Assembly (NCBI GenBank): GCA_044228795.1
Contig: JBGAUE010000008.1
Location: 62,001 to 126,000 of the forward strand
Source of the DNA: M0108 sp044228795
GTDB lineage: Bacteria; Pseudomonadota; Gammaproteobacteria; Chromatiales; Chromatiaceae
Direction: 5' to 3'
Length of the DNA: 64,000 bases
Every line of letters begins with the position of its first letter. Within the stretch, counting starts at the first letter, position 1. Both the position numbers and the translations under genes were made by a program. Below, one piece after another: positions 8,891-16,701 of the stretch. Under the pieces are notes generated by a model. That model was not told the origin of the DNA, did not search any database, and was given only the letters and a program-made list of their open reading frames with translations.

Positions 8891-9529
8891 ATGAACGGGC
8901 AGCCACCCCTCAAGAACATTGTCGAGGCCGCCCTCCTCGCCGCGGGCGGCCCCCTGACCCTGGACAGCCTGCTGGAGCTCTTTGGGACGGATGCGGAGCC
9001 CCCGACCCGCGAGGCATTGAATGTCGCCCTCGCCACCCTGGCGGAGGACTACCGCGACCGCGGCATCGAACTGGCCCAAGTCGCCGGCGGCTATCGCATC
9101 CAGGTACGAAAGGATTGTGCCCCCTGGATAGCGCGACTCTGGGATGAAAAACCCCCGCGCTATTCCCGCGCCCTGCTGGAGACCCTGGCGCTCATCGCGT
9201 ACCGACAGCCCATCACCCGGGGCGAAATCGAGGATATCCGCGGCGTCGCCGTCAGTACCCATATCGTCAAGGCCCTGCTGGAGCGGGAATGGGTGCGGGT
9301 CGTTGGCCACCGCGATGTCCCGGGCCGGCCCTCCCTTTACGCCACCACCCGCAAGTTTCTGGATTACTTTGGTCTCAAGTCCCTCAACGAGCTCCCCACC
9401 CTGGCGGAATTACGCGACCCCGAGTTCCTGGGTGATGACCTGCCCTTGGAGGAACCGGTGCCCTTGCCAACTGTTGACCTTGCAAACCCTGATACGCTCA
9501 CGCCTCAGCCACTACCCGGTCCTCACTGA
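8891..9529 (+). CDS. scpB: Segregation and condensation protein B
   Basis: Winged-helix dimer subunit that binds ScpA in the condensin complex. The 212-residue protein begins NIVEAALLAAGGPLTLDSL and contains the conserved ALLETLALIAYRQPITRGEIEDIRGV block, the hallmark of ScpB. It is placed 3 bp after scpA and 1 bp before rluB, within the usual gammaproteobacterial scpA-scpB-rluB order. The C-terminal 35 residues are acidic and proline-rich, which is common in the family. Confidence 0.94.
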   Translation: MNGQPPLKNIVEAALLAAGGPLTLDSLLELFGTDAEPPTREALNVALATLAEDYRDRGIELAQVAGGYRIQVRKDCAPWIARLWDEKPPRYSRALLETLALIAYRQPITRGEIEDIRGVAVSTHIVKALLEREWVRVVGHRDVPGRPSLYATTRKFLDYFGLKSLNELPTLAELRDPEFLGDDLPLEEPVPLPTVDLANPDTLTPQPLPGPH

Positions 9530-9530
9530 C

Positions 9531-10457
9531 ATGATCAAAGACAAACGCCCCACCTCCAGGCCAGCGGCCACCCGGATAGCCACCCCGCCCTCCTCCCACG
9601 GCCCCGCCTCCAAACCCGGCGGCGCCGTGCCAATCCGCATCCAGAAGGTCCTGGCCGACGCCGGACTCGGCTCGCGGCGTCAGATCGAGGGCTGGATCGA
9701 GGCGGGACGGATCGAGATCAATGGCCAGGTCGCCAAGCTGGGTGACCGCATCGCCCCGGGGGATCGGGTCCGCCTGGATCGCCGCGACTTGCGGCTGGCC
9801 CCACCCAGCGCCGAGCCCCTGCGTGTCATCGCCTACAACAAGCCTGAGGGCGAGGTCGTCACCCGCCATGATCCCGAGGGCCGCCCCACCATCTTTCGCC
9901 ATCTGCCCCCCCTGGAACAGGGGCGCTGGATCGCCGTGGGCCGCCTGGACATCAATACCTCCGGCCTGCTGCTGCTGACCAATAATGGCGATCTGGCTAA
10001 CAAGCTTATGCACCCCTCCCAGGCAATCGAGCGGGAATATGCCGTGCGTATCCTGGGCGAGGTACCGAAGGAGGCCCTCAAGAGCCTGGTACACGGTGTC
10101 GAACTGGACGACGGCTCGGCCCACTTCGAGGAGATCGTCGAGTCCAGCATCGGCCAGGGCGCTAACCGCTGGTTTCACGTCCTGCTGCGCGAGGGCCGCA
10201 ATCGCGAGGTCCGCCGCCTCTGGGAGGCCGTGGGTCTCAAGGTCAGCCGCCTGATTCGTGTCCGCTTCGCCAATGTCATCCTGGGGCCACGGGTCTTCAG
10301 TCATCACTGGCGCGATCTCACCGGCGAGGAACTGGACGGCCTGCTGGCCCTGGTCGGCATGAAAAATCCTGGTTCCACCCGCCCCAAGCCCGAGACCAGA
10401 GGGCCTTGGCAGGGAGCGCGAGCCGGAGCGGCGAAACCGCGAGTTCCGCGCCGGTAG
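9531..10457 (+). CDS. rluB: 23S rRNA pseudouridine synthase B
   Basis: Makes a pseudouridine in helix 80 of 23S rRNA (position 2605 in E. coli). An N-terminal S4 domain (RIQKVLADAGLGSRRQIEGWI, shown here in part) is followed by the RsuA-family catalytic core. The catalytic aspartate lies in GRLDINTSGLLLLTN, and later core segments include REGRNREVRRLWEAVG. The N-terminal 35 residues are basic and low-complexity, as is the C-terminal tail. ATG 9531 follows the scpB stop by one base; upstream in-frame codons lie within scpB. 308 residues. Confidence 0.93.
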   Translation: MIKDKRPTSRPAATRIATPPSSHGPASKPGGAVPIRIQKVLADAGLGSRRQIEGWIEAGRIEINGQVAKLGDRIAPGDRVRLDRRDLRLAPPSAEPLRVIAYNKPEGEVVTRHDPEGRPTIFRHLPPLEQGRWIAVGRLDINTSGLLLLTNNGDLANKLMHPSQAIEREYAVRILGEVPKEALKSLVHGVELDDGSAHFEEIVESSIGQGANRWFHVLLREGRNREVRRLWEAVGLKVSRLIRVRFANVILGPRVFSHHWRDLTGEELDGLLALVGMKNPGSTRPKPETRGPWQGARAGAAKPRVPRR

Positions 10458-10792
10458 CCGTAGGGGCAATGTCGTCGGCATGGTGCGTACAGCGGCCTGG
10501 ATCCCCGACTGTATTCGGTCTGGTACCCTAGCGGCCCGCGGCAAGCTAGCCCCCCAAGCATCGTACAAAATGCACATGCGGATGGAAGTCGAGGGCGCGG
10601 CCGTGGGTGGGCAGCACCACGGTGGCACCGAGATCCTCGTACAGGGCCTTGTCGCGGAGCCCGAACGCCGCGAGGTTCTGCCAGGCGAGGCAGATGAGCA
10701 AACATGGTTGCTTCCGCTCGCCGGCGCCCCTTACCTTAAATGTTTATGTTTTCCGATTCAGGTCTCTTGGCATTTTTGAGGCGCGATAGTTC
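10458..10792. other. Junction between core genes and an accessory patch
   Basis: About 335 bp between rluB and a small membrane protein. It contains only a degraded IS91-type transposase fragment on the minus strand, then a short AT-richer stretch (10735-10792) with no clear signal other than the GTG start of the next gene. No intact gene is supported here. Confidence 0.5.
10546..10728 (-). pseudogene. IS91-family transposase fragment
   Basis: The minus-strand reading contains LAAFGLRDKALYEDLGAT, then VLPTHGRALDFHPHVHFV. This matches the segment of IS91-family (rolling-circle) transposases that carries the HPHxH metal-binding motif. The frame closes at a TAG (10546-10548) soon after the motif, and no start or other catalytic part is recognisable, so this is a remnant of about 60 codons. 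It marks past insertion sequence activity at the edge of the accessory segment. Confidence 0.62.
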
Positions 10793-11179
10793 GTGAAGAA
10801 ATCAACCAAAGCAGTGTTATTGTCAGCCTTTGTTTTCCCTGGTGCCGGGCATTTGTATTTGAAGCAGTTTTTTATCGGTATCTTATTGCTTGGCGGTTCA
10901 GCATCTGCATTTTATTTTTTGGTTTCAAGCGCCGTGAGTGAGGCGCTCGAAATTGTCGAAACAATCCAGAACGAAGGGATGCCGCCGGATGTTGATACAA
11001 TCGCTAGCCTCGTGTCAGAACAATCGGGTGGTGCTGAAGATTCTTCTTTGAGTATTACCACCATTGCATTGCTTGCATTTTGGGTTATCGGCATATTTGA
11101 CTCATATAGGGTGGGTCGCCGTGTGGAAAAGGTCGATGAAGGGAAAATAGGGACGGACCACGTTTTCCGCCGAAAATGA
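10793..11179 (+). CDS. Small membrane protein with TM2-like N-terminus, function unknown
   Basis: A 128-residue protein starting at a GTG. The N-terminal hydrophobic segment contains FVFPGAGHLYLKQF, a PGxGHxY pattern shared with TM2-type and related small membrane proteins. A second helix lies at about residues 20-42 and a third near residues 88-106, ending in a basic, charged tail. Between them is an acidic soluble stretch. Codon use and AT content differ from the core genes. No function can be assigned; acquisition by transfer is plausible given the transposase remnant upstream. Confidence 0.6.
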   Translation: MKKSTKAVLLSAFVFPGAGHLYLKQFFIGILLLGGSASAFYFLVSSAVSEALEIVETIQNEGMPPDVDTIASLVSEQSGGAEDSSLSITTIALLAFWVIGIFDSYRVGRRVEKVDEGKIGTDHVFRRK

Positions 11180-11346
11180 GATGAAATAGAAAGGAAAATT
11201 GGGGTTTGACCCTGAATTACCGACCCTGATACCGCTGGGACTTTCACCTCATCAGTTCATGCCCATGTCGGGCGTACACAATGCCGTAAACTCGGACGCA
11301 TTTTTCGTTCGCTACGCTCACTTCAGATGCACCGGTTTCCGCTGGC

Positions 11347-11353
11347 GTTAGAC
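11347..11353 (+). repeat. attC-like core GTTAGAC before the GIY-YIG gene
   Basis: GTTAGAC fits the integron recombination core consensus GTTRRRY. It lies 28 bp before the GIY-YIG start, the expected position at the 5' boundary of a gene cassette. A GC-rich imperfect inverted stretch precedes it (about 11290-11345), but a matching RYYYAAC partner is not clear. Suggestive only. Confidence 0.35.
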
Positions 11354-11381
11354 GCCTCGTGAAGGGATGGAGGAAGAACCA

Positions 11382-12227
11382 ATGACCACCGCAACGATCA
11401 AGCTCTTTCTCGTTCACGGCGATCCGAAAAGACTTCGCACGGCGGAAATATCCAATTGGACCGGAAAAGCGGTTGCTGGACCAAGAACCGAATTTGAAGG
11501 TATTTTGGGCAGGGACGAAACGGACAAATCAGGGGTTTATCTGTTAACAGGAACTGATCCAGAGTCGGGACGGCCTGCTGTGTACATTGGTGAGGCTGAA
11601 GGCATCAGGGATCGAATCAAGGCACATCTAGAAAAGGACTTCTGGAGCCAAGTCACGTTTTTCGTAAGCAAGGATGAAAATCTCACCAAGGCGCACATAC
11701 GTTACTTAGAAGGAAAGCTCATCGAAATGGCTAAGGCTGCTGGTCGTGCCTTGGTTACAAACGGACAGGGAAGCGGCTCAAAGCTTCCGGAATCCGACCG
11801 GTGGGACATGGAAGTCTTTCTTGAAAAAATCGCGCAATTGCTGCCAGTGCTCGGAATCGATGTCTTCGTCCCTGCATCTGGGACCCAAACGGATACCGGA
11901 CATAAGGAGGTACTGTTCTGCGATATTAAAGGTGTGAAAGCTCGCGGATACCGGATTCCCGACGGTTTCTTGGTCCTAAAGGATTCTGAGGCGGTTGGTA
12001 CGGAGAGGCCGTCATCCGAGAAATGGCCGTGGACCCGTAATTTGCGGCAGAAGCTGAAGGATGATGGCGTCATTGGTGAGAGGGACGGCAAACTGGTGTT
12101 TCTGAAAGACGTCGAATTTTCCAGTCCAAGTGCGGCAGCCGCGGTAATCCATGGTGGACATGCCAACGGGTTGACAGCGTGGAAGGACAGTCATGGTAAG
12201 ACTCTTAAGGACCGCGAAGCCGTCTAA
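11382..12227 (+). CDS. GIY-YIG nuclease family protein with C-terminal DUF4357-like domain
   Basis: A 281-residue protein. The GIY-YIG half-motifs appear as GVYLLTG (about residue 49) and VYIGEAEGIRDRI (about residue 67), followed by the conserved glutamate region YLEGKLIEMA. The C-terminal FSSPSAAAAVIHGGHANGLTAWKD matches the DUF4357 domain, often appended to predicted nucleases of this type. Start at ATG 11382, preceded by GGAGGAAG. The stop TAA lies inside an attC-like GTCTAAC and another core lies just upstream, so the gene looks like an integron cassette. Its biological role is unknown; a DNA-processing or defence role is conjecture. Confidence 0.8.
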   Translation: MTTATIKLFLVHGDPKRLRTAEISNWTGKAVAGPRTEFEGILGRDETDKSGVYLLTGTDPESGRPAVYIGEAEGIRDRIKAHLEKDFWSQVTFFVSKDENLTKAHIRYLEGKLIEMAKAAGRALVTNGQGSGSKLPESDRWDMEVFLEKIAQLLPVLGIDVFVPASGTQTDTGHKEVLFCDIKGVKARGYRIPDGFLVLKDSEAVGTERPSSEKWPWTRNLRQKLKDDGVIGERDGKLVFLKDVEFSSPSAAAAVIHGGHANGLTAWKDSHGKTLKDREAV

Positions 12228-12263
12228 CAAATCGCTCCTGTTGACGCCCCCGTGAAAGGGGGC
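12222..12263 (+). repeat. attC-like 5' half overlapping the GIY-YIG stop codon
   Basis: GTCTAAC (12222-12228) fits the RYYYAAC core and is followed by AAATCGCTCC and GTTGACGC, a run typical of attC left halves. A GCCCCC/GGGGGC hairpin follows. The gene stop lies within the core, as is usual for cassettes. No GTTRRRY right core is evident downstream, so the site is incomplete or degraded. Confidence 0.42.
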
Positions 12264-12275
12264 AAAGGTATTGAC

Positions 12276-12737
12276 ATGACAAATACAAGACGCCCAGTAG
12301 CCTACTGGTGCATCATCGCCTTCCTAGGACTGTCCGTCCCCCTGCTGTTATTGGGACAGTCGATGGCCGTTATAGACTACGATTTCACGATGAAGCTCGG
12401 TCTGCAGGAAACGCCGGCGCAGGTGGGAACGCATGGCGTTCAGGTAAACCGGGCGTTCGGGGCGGGAGATACGTTCGTCTACATCCCCTTGATGCTGGCT
12501 TCTATCGCCGGCTTGTGGCTCAGGAGACGCTGGTCGCTGCTGGTCACCGCAGCGATGGCGGGGATCTCGGCTTACTGGACCACGACCGTCGGGTTCATGC
12601 TGGCGTTTCTCCCCGGAACGCCGGGCTACAGCTATGTCCCACCGCTCGGGATCTGGCTCTTCGTCGGTGCCTACCTGCTGTTCGGGGTTTGGTGTCTCTT
12701 CTACCTGCTCTTCCGAGGAGAGGCGCTGCTACGATGA
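12276..12737 (+). CDS. Membrane protein of unknown function
   Basis: A 153-residue protein with four predicted membrane segments: residues ~9-30, ~68-85, ~90-112 and ~120-143. The loop after the first helix holds an extended stretch of about 35 residues. No family was recognised. The ATG at 12276 (MTNTRRPVAYW) is preferred over a GTG 24 bp earlier because that region forms part of an attC-like hairpin. It lies in the same accessory patch as the GIY-YIG gene and ends just before the adk promoter region. Confidence 0.55.
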   Translation: MTNTRRPVAYWCIIAFLGLSVPLLLLGQSMAVIDYDFTMKLGLQETPAQVGTHGVQVNRAFGAGDTFVYIPLMLASIAGLWLRRRWSLLVTAAMAGISAYWTTTVGFMLAFLPGTPGYSYVPPLGIWLFVGAYLLFGVWCLFYLLFRGEALLR

Positions 12738-12962
12738 GGCGTCATCCCCCCCGCTCCTATCACCAGATTCTCCAGAAGGCATCAGGATAATTTTCGCCCG
12801 AGCAGGAGCTGAAGGATTAGCAAAGGTTAAAATACTGATTATTCAGTAAATTTATAGAAATCTCAAGAAACTAGACAACTACAGCAATACAGCGAATTAG
12901 CCCTTGACCGCGCCTTGTGTCAAACTTGGCAAGTTTCCGCATCGGGCGGAGCAAATCCTTTG

Positions 12963-12985
12963 CGCCTCAGACGACCCCTGAGGCG
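12963..12985 (+). other. Inverted repeat in the adk upstream region
   Basis: CGCCTCAG (12963-12970) and CTGAGGCG (12978-12985) form an 8-bp stem with a 7-base loop, about 30 bp before the adk start. No T tract follows. It could be a leader hairpin or the end of an upstream transcript. The rest of 12738-13015 is AT-richer and shows no gene. Confidence 0.4.
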
Positions 12986-13015
12986 TGTCCATTCGATTCG
13001 AGGAGGCAAACCATA

Positions 13016-13672
13016 ATGCGTATCATACTGTTGGGTGGTCCAGGCGCCGGCAAGGGCACTCAGGCGGGCTTTATCAAGGAGGAATTCGGCATTCCCCAGA
13101 TCTCCACCGGCGACATGCTGCGCGCTCACGTCAAGGCCGGCACCGAACTCGGCGTGGCCGCCAAGAAAATCATGGACGAGGGCGGCCTGGTCTCCGATGA
13201 CATCATCATCGGCATGGTCAAGGAGCGTATTACCCAGGACGACTGCGGCAATGGCTTCCTCTTCGATGGCTTCCCGCGCACCCTCGCCCAGGCCGACGCC
13301 CTGCGCGACGCCGCTATCTATGTGGACGCCGTGGTCGAAATCGACGTGGCCGACGAAGAGATCATCAAGCGCATGTCCGGCCGGCGCGTCCACCTGGGCT
13401 CGGGCCGCACCTATCACGTCCTCTTCAACCCGCCCCGTGCGGAAGGCAAGGACGACGTCACCGGCGAGGACCTGATCCAGCGCGACGATGACCAGGAAGA
13501 CACCGTCAAGGCCCGCCTCAAGGTCTATCACGACCAGACCGAGCCCCTGATCGCCTACTACTCCAAGTGGTCCGCCGATGGCGGCGCGGGCGCACCCAAG
13601 TACGTCAAGGTGCAGGGTATTGGTGGCGTGGAAGAAATCCGCGACCGCATCTTCACCGGCTTGAAGGGCTAA
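13016..13672 (+). CDS. adk: Adenylate kinase
   Basis: Interconverts AMP + ATP and 2 ADP, buffering adenylate pools in the cytoplasm. The P-loop GGPGAGKGT is at residues 7-15. The AMP-binding segment (ISTGDMLRA), DGFPRT and the LID domain (SGRRVHLGSGRTYHVLFNPP) are intact. The LID lacks zinc-binding cysteines, as in other gammaproteobacteria. Length is 218 residues. ATG 13016 is preceded by AGGAGG at an ideal distance; a longer frame upstream is not conserved. Confidence 0.97.
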   Translation: MRIILLGGPGAGKGTQAGFIKEEFGIPQISTGDMLRAHVKAGTELGVAAKKIMDEGGLVSDDIIIGMVKERITQDDCGNGFLFDGFPRTLAQADALRDAAIYVDAVVEIDVADEEIIKRMSGRRVHLGSGRTYHVLFNPPRAEGKDDVTGEDLIQRDDDQEDTVKARLKVYHDQTEPLIAYYSKWSADGGAGAPKYVKVQGIGGVEEIRDRIFTGLKG

Positions 13673-13722
13673 CAAGCGGTCAGGGAACCCCCTGGCGCCC
13701 TCAAAGCACCAACCGGGTGGGC

Positions 13723-13750
13723 GGGAGGGAAGCGAAGGCCTCTCCCTCCC
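13723..13750 (+). terminator. adk: Possible hairpin terminator after adk
   Basis: GGGAGGGA (13723-13730) and TCCCTCCC (13743-13750) can form an 8-bp GC-rich stem with a 12-base loop, 50 bp after the adk stop. There is no T tract, so a factor-independent terminator is doubtful. The remainder up to 13933 shows nothing recognisable. Confidence 0.3.
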
Positions 13751-13933
13751 TCCATCCCTAACCGACCGATCTGGTCTGTTTGCCTTGGCCTGTCTTGTGC
13801 TTCAAGCTATGAGGTTCAAGGACGCCGGCGGCTGGTTTTATGCCTGGTCTGAGCCCATGGGACCCCGCTCAACTCGCGCCCTAGAGACCAGGCCCTCCTT
13901 CTCCAGCGGTTCTAGTAAACCTGTCACCTCTTG

Positions 13934-13962
13934 TTGAGTCCCCCGCCCCATGCCTGTAGCAT
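13934..13962 (+). promoter_or_regulatory. Candidate sigma-70 promoter of the cobalamin operon
   Basis: TTGAGT at 13934-13939 and TAGCAT at 13957-13962 are separated by exactly 17 bp, each matching four of six consensus bases. The predicted start of transcription falls just before the cobalamin riboswitch, where the operon promoter is expected. Confidence 0.45.
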
Positions 13963-13967
13963 AACGA

Positions 13968-14175
13968 TTGTTTCAGGTGTCCCGAGGGTATCCACCCGAG
14001 GGGTGAAACGGGAAGCCGGTGCGTCTTGGCCCTTGTGGTTTAGGGACCATGCCGGCGCTGCCCCCGCAACGGTAGGCGAGTCAAAGCGGATCAAGATGCC
14101 ACTGCGTTTCGACGCGGGAAGGCGATCCAGCCAGGGCCATGTGGCCACTCGCGAGCCCGGAGACCGGCCTGAATC
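13968..14175 (+). promoter_or_regulatory. Cobalamin (adenosylcobalamin) riboswitch
   Basis: The conserved riboswitch blocks appear in order. The entry GGTGAAACGGGAAGCCGGTG is followed by the core GCTGCCCCCGCAACGGTA, then GCCACTG (the B12 box, near 14097) with CGGGAAGGC after it. The closing GGAGACCGGCCTG lies at about 14159-14171. This class binds adenosylcobalamin and represses translation or transcription of B12 biosynthesis and transport genes. It directly precedes the B12 operon on the same strand, so feedback control of the downstream genes is expected. The exact 3' boundary and expression platform are not certain. Confidence 0.93.
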
Positions 14176-14395
14176 CCGTCGCGGACGATAGTAAGAGCCT
14201 AGGCGTAGCGAGCAAGTTCTTGTTCCCACTGACGCTCCCCTCTTTTGCCCGCCTGAACCAGGCCGATAGGTGCACGGGTGGTGCGCCAGAGGAATGTGCT
14301 TTGCAATGCGTTCGTTTCCTGCCCCTGACTTGGCGTCCCCAGGCCTGCTCCCGGCCCCCTGCCGTTGATCCTGCCCCGCGCTGGCTGGGGTCATC
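14176..14395 (+). other. Long leader between riboswitch and cobO
   Basis: About 220 bp separate the riboswitch aptamer from the first coding sequence. No credible open frame, ribosome-binding site or obvious T-tailed terminator was seen. The expression platform, which should sequester either a terminator or the cobO start region, presumably lies here. A GC-rich stretch near 14335-14390 could pair with the cobO start region. Confidence 0.4.
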
Positions 14396-15010
14396 ATGAC
14401 TCCCACCGCTTCCACCGACCTGGACCAACGCCACCGGGACCGCATGCGGCGCAAGAAGGATGCGATCGATGCCGCTATCGCCCGGGCCAATCGGGAACAG
14501 GGCCTGCTGCTGGTGCTCACGGGTAATGGCAAGGGCAAATCCAGCTCGGCCTTTGGCATGGTGGCGCGGGCCCTCGGGCATGGTCTCCAGGTGGGCGTTG
14601 CCCAGTTCATCAAGAGCTGCCAGGATACGGGGGAGGATGCTTTTTTTCGCCATCAGCCCGGGGTGACCTGGCGGGTGCTGGGCGAGGGCTTCACCTGGGA
14701 GACCCAGGACCGTGCCCGGGATGCCGCTATGGCGCAACAGGGCTGGGCCCAGGCGCAGGCCATGCTCCGCGATCCCGCCCTGAGCCTGGTGGTGCTCGAT
14801 GAATTGACCTATCCGCTCAAATTCGGCTGGCTGGATATGGCGGAGGTCTTGACCGACCTCGCGAACCGCCCCACCGGCCAGCATGTGGTGATCACCGGGC
14901 GCGCCGCCCCCGAGGCCCTGCGCGCGGTGGCAGACACCGTCACCGAAATGGCCGATCTCAAGCATGCCTTTCGTGCCGGGATCAAGGCCCAAAAGGGCGT
15001 CGACCTGTGA
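14396..15010 (+). CDS. cobO: Cob(I)yrinic acid a,c-diamide adenosyltransferase (CobO/BtuR)
   Basis: Transfers the 5'-deoxyadenosyl group of ATP to the corrin cobalt, giving the adenosyl form used in later steps. The P-loop variant GNGKGKSSSA (about residues 43-52) and VVLDELTYPLKFGWL, followed by HVVITGRAAP, are characteristic of the CobA/CobO/BtuR family. 204 residues, the usual size. It is the first gene after the riboswitch. Its TGA overlaps the GTG of cobB (GTGA), indicating coupled translation. Confidence 0.95.
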   Translation: MTPTASTDLDQRHRDRMRRKKDAIDAAIARANREQGLLLVLTGNGKGKSSSAFGMVARALGHGLQVGVAQFIKSCQDTGEDAFFRHQPGVTWRVLGEGFTWETQDRARDAAMAQQGWAQAQAMLRDPALSLVVLDELTYPLKFGWLDMAEVLTDLANRPTGQHVVITGRAAPEALRAVADTVTEMADLKHAFRAGIKAQKGVDL

Positions 15011-16701
15011 GCACCCGTTGCTGCCCCGCCCTCTTTCTGGCCGCTCCGGCCTCCGGGCAGGGCAAGACCACGGTTACCGCCGCCCTGGCCCGTCATCACC
15101 GTGACCTGGGCCGACGGGTGCGGGTCTTCAAGACGGGTCCCGACTTTCTGGACCCCATGATTCTGGAGCGGGCCTCGGGGGCGCCGGTCTATCAGCTCGA
15201 CCTCTGGATGGGGGGCGAGGCCCACTGCCGCCAGCTTCTGTACCAGGCGGCGGGCGCGGCGGACCTCATCCTGATCGAGGGCGTCATGGGGCTCTTCGAT
15301 GGGGAAAGCTCCAGTGCCGATCAGGCGATCCGGCTGGGCATTCCCGTGCTTGCCATCATCGACGCCAGCCATATGGCCCAGACCTTTGGCGCCCTAGCCC
15401 ATGGCCTGGCGACCTACCGCCCGGGTCTGCCCTTTGCGGGGGTCTTCGCCAACCGCGTCGCGGGCGAACGTCATTACCAGATGCTGGCCGAGAGCCTGCC
15501 GACCGGGCTAGCCGCCTATGGCTGGCTGCCGCGCGACGCCGGAATCGCCCTGCCCTCCCGCCACCTGGGGCTGGTGCAGGCCGCGCAGATCGCTGACCTG
15601 GAGGGGCGCCTGGACCAGGCCGCAGCGGGCCTGCGGCTGAGGGATCCAGCCCTGCCTGCGGCCGTCACATTTTGCCCCGTCGTCGCTCCTAAGCCGGTTA
15701 ATACCTTTCCGGCAAGCGCTGATCCCCCTCCCCCCAACTCCCTCCCACGAGGGAAGGGGGAGTTAAGTGAGTGGCTGGTCCCTGACGCTTCCTCCAACCC
15801 CCTCCCGCGAGGGAGTAAGTACAGTAAGTGGCTGGACCCTGATGCTCCCTCTAACCCCCTCCCGCGAGGGGGGGAATTCAGTCAGTGGCTGGACCCTGAT
15901 ACTCCCTCCAGCCCCCTCCCGCAAGGAGGTGGGTCCAGTGAATGGCTGGACTCTGATGCTCCCTCCCCCCTGGTGGGGGAGGGCTGGGGAGAGGGGGGGG
16001 AACGATTATCCAGCAAGACGCGGGCCAACTCCCCGTCCCAGCCCCTCGCGGGGGTGCGCATCGCCATCGCCCGCGACGCGGCCTTTGCCTTCCTCTACCG
16101 GGCCAACCTGGAGCTGTTGACCGCATTAGGCGCCGAGATCGCCTTTTTCTCGCCCCTCGCCGACAGCACCCCGCCCGTAGCCGATGCCCTCTATCTGCCG
16201 GGCGGCTATCCCGAACTCCACCTTGAGCGCCTCGCCGCCAACGAGACCATGAAGGCCGCCATCCGCGCCCATCACGCCGACGAAAAACCCATCCTCGCCG
16301 AGTGCGGCGGCATGCTCTATCTGTTGGAATCTCTAACCGACACCCAGGGTCAGGTTGCCGCCATGGCCGGTTTGATGCCAGGCCAGGCCCGGATGGGGGA
16401 CAAACTCGCCAACCTGGGTATGCACGAGATCGAACTACCCGAGGGTTCGCTGCGCGGCCACAGCTTCCACTACTCGCGGCTGGAAACCTCTTTGACGCCC
16501 CTCGCATTAAGCCAGGGGCGCCGTGGCCGCGGGGGTGAACCCGCCTACCGCCTGGGTTCGCTCCTGGCCTCTTATCTGCACCTCTATTTCCCGTCCAACT
16601 CCAAGGCTACGGCACGGCTATTCGTACCCCGGCTGCCTACGTTCTCCCAAGCCTCCACCCGAGGAGCCCCAGTGGAGCAATCACCATGCCCAACGAATTG
16701 A
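15007..16701 (+). CDS. cobB: Cobyrinate a,c-diamide synthase (CbiA/CobB) with an in-frame tandem-repeat insert
   Basis: Amidates the a and c side chains of cobyrinate using glutamine and ATP. The N-terminal dethiobiotin-synthetase-like domain carries GQGKTTVTAALARHH and IEGVMGLFDG. The C-terminal class I amidotransferase domain carries the nucleophilic cysteine in PILAECGGMLYL and a terminal LHLYF histidine region. At 564 residues it is about 100 longer than usual. The excess is residues ~240-331, a low-complexity block of four 19-residue repeats (type SNPLPRGGEFSQWLDPDTP) plus one PSPLVGEGWGEG unit, placed exactly between the two domains. The frame remains open throughout. It overlaps cobM by 16 bp. 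Confidence 0.93.
   Translation: MSTRCCPALFLAAPASGQGKTTVTAALARHHRDLGRRVRVFKTGPDFLDPMILERASGAPVYQLDLWMGGEAHCRQLLYQAAGAADLILIEGVMGLFDGESSSADQAIRLGIPVLAIIDASHMAQTFGALAHGLATYRPGLPFAGVFANRVAGERHYQMLAESLPTGLAAYGWLPRDAGIALPSRHLGLVQAAQIADLEGRLDQAAAGLRLRDPALPAAVTFCPVVAPKPVNTFPASADPPPPNSLPRGKGELSEWLVPDASSNPLPRGSKYSKWLDPDAPSNPLPRGGEFSQWLDPDTPSSPLPQGGGSSEWLDSDAPSPLVGEGWGEGGERLSSKTRANSPSQPLAGVRIAIARDAAFAFLYRANLELLTALGAEIAFFSPLADSTPPVADALYLPGGYPELHLERLAANETMKAAIRAHHADEKPILAECGGMLYLLESLTDTQGQVAAMAGLMPGQARMGDKLANLGMHEIELPEGSLRGHSFHYSRLETSLTPLALSQGRRGRGGEPAYRLGSLLASYLHLYFPSNSKATARLFVPRLPTFSQASTRGAPVEQSPCPTN
15724..16000 (+). repeat. 57-bp tandem repeat array with palindromic element inside cobB
   Basis: About four degenerate 57-bp units, each beginning with a ccctcc-aaccccctcccgcgaggg-type palindrome and ending in the cagtggctggaccctgat type of sequence. 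They are followed by a fifth, reverse-oriented palindrome (near ctggtgggggagggctggg). Because 57 is a multiple of three, copy number can change without breaking the reading frame. The units differ by point changes, so the array is not a recent expansion. Confidence 0.85.

Noticed and set aside
7784..9310. 508-codon minus-strand open frame across trpS-scpA-scpB
   Set aside because: It is a shadow of three well-recognised plus-strand genes in GC-rich DNA; the translation matches no family.
10480..10779. 99-codon plus-strand frame after rluB
   Set aside because: It overlaps the minus-strand IS91-type transposase remnant, whose translation is recognisable, whereas the plus-strand one is not.
15724..16000. 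CRISPR-like array in cobB
   Set aside because: Units are adjacent 57-bp degenerate repeats without unique spacers, inside a coding frame, and no cas genes are present.
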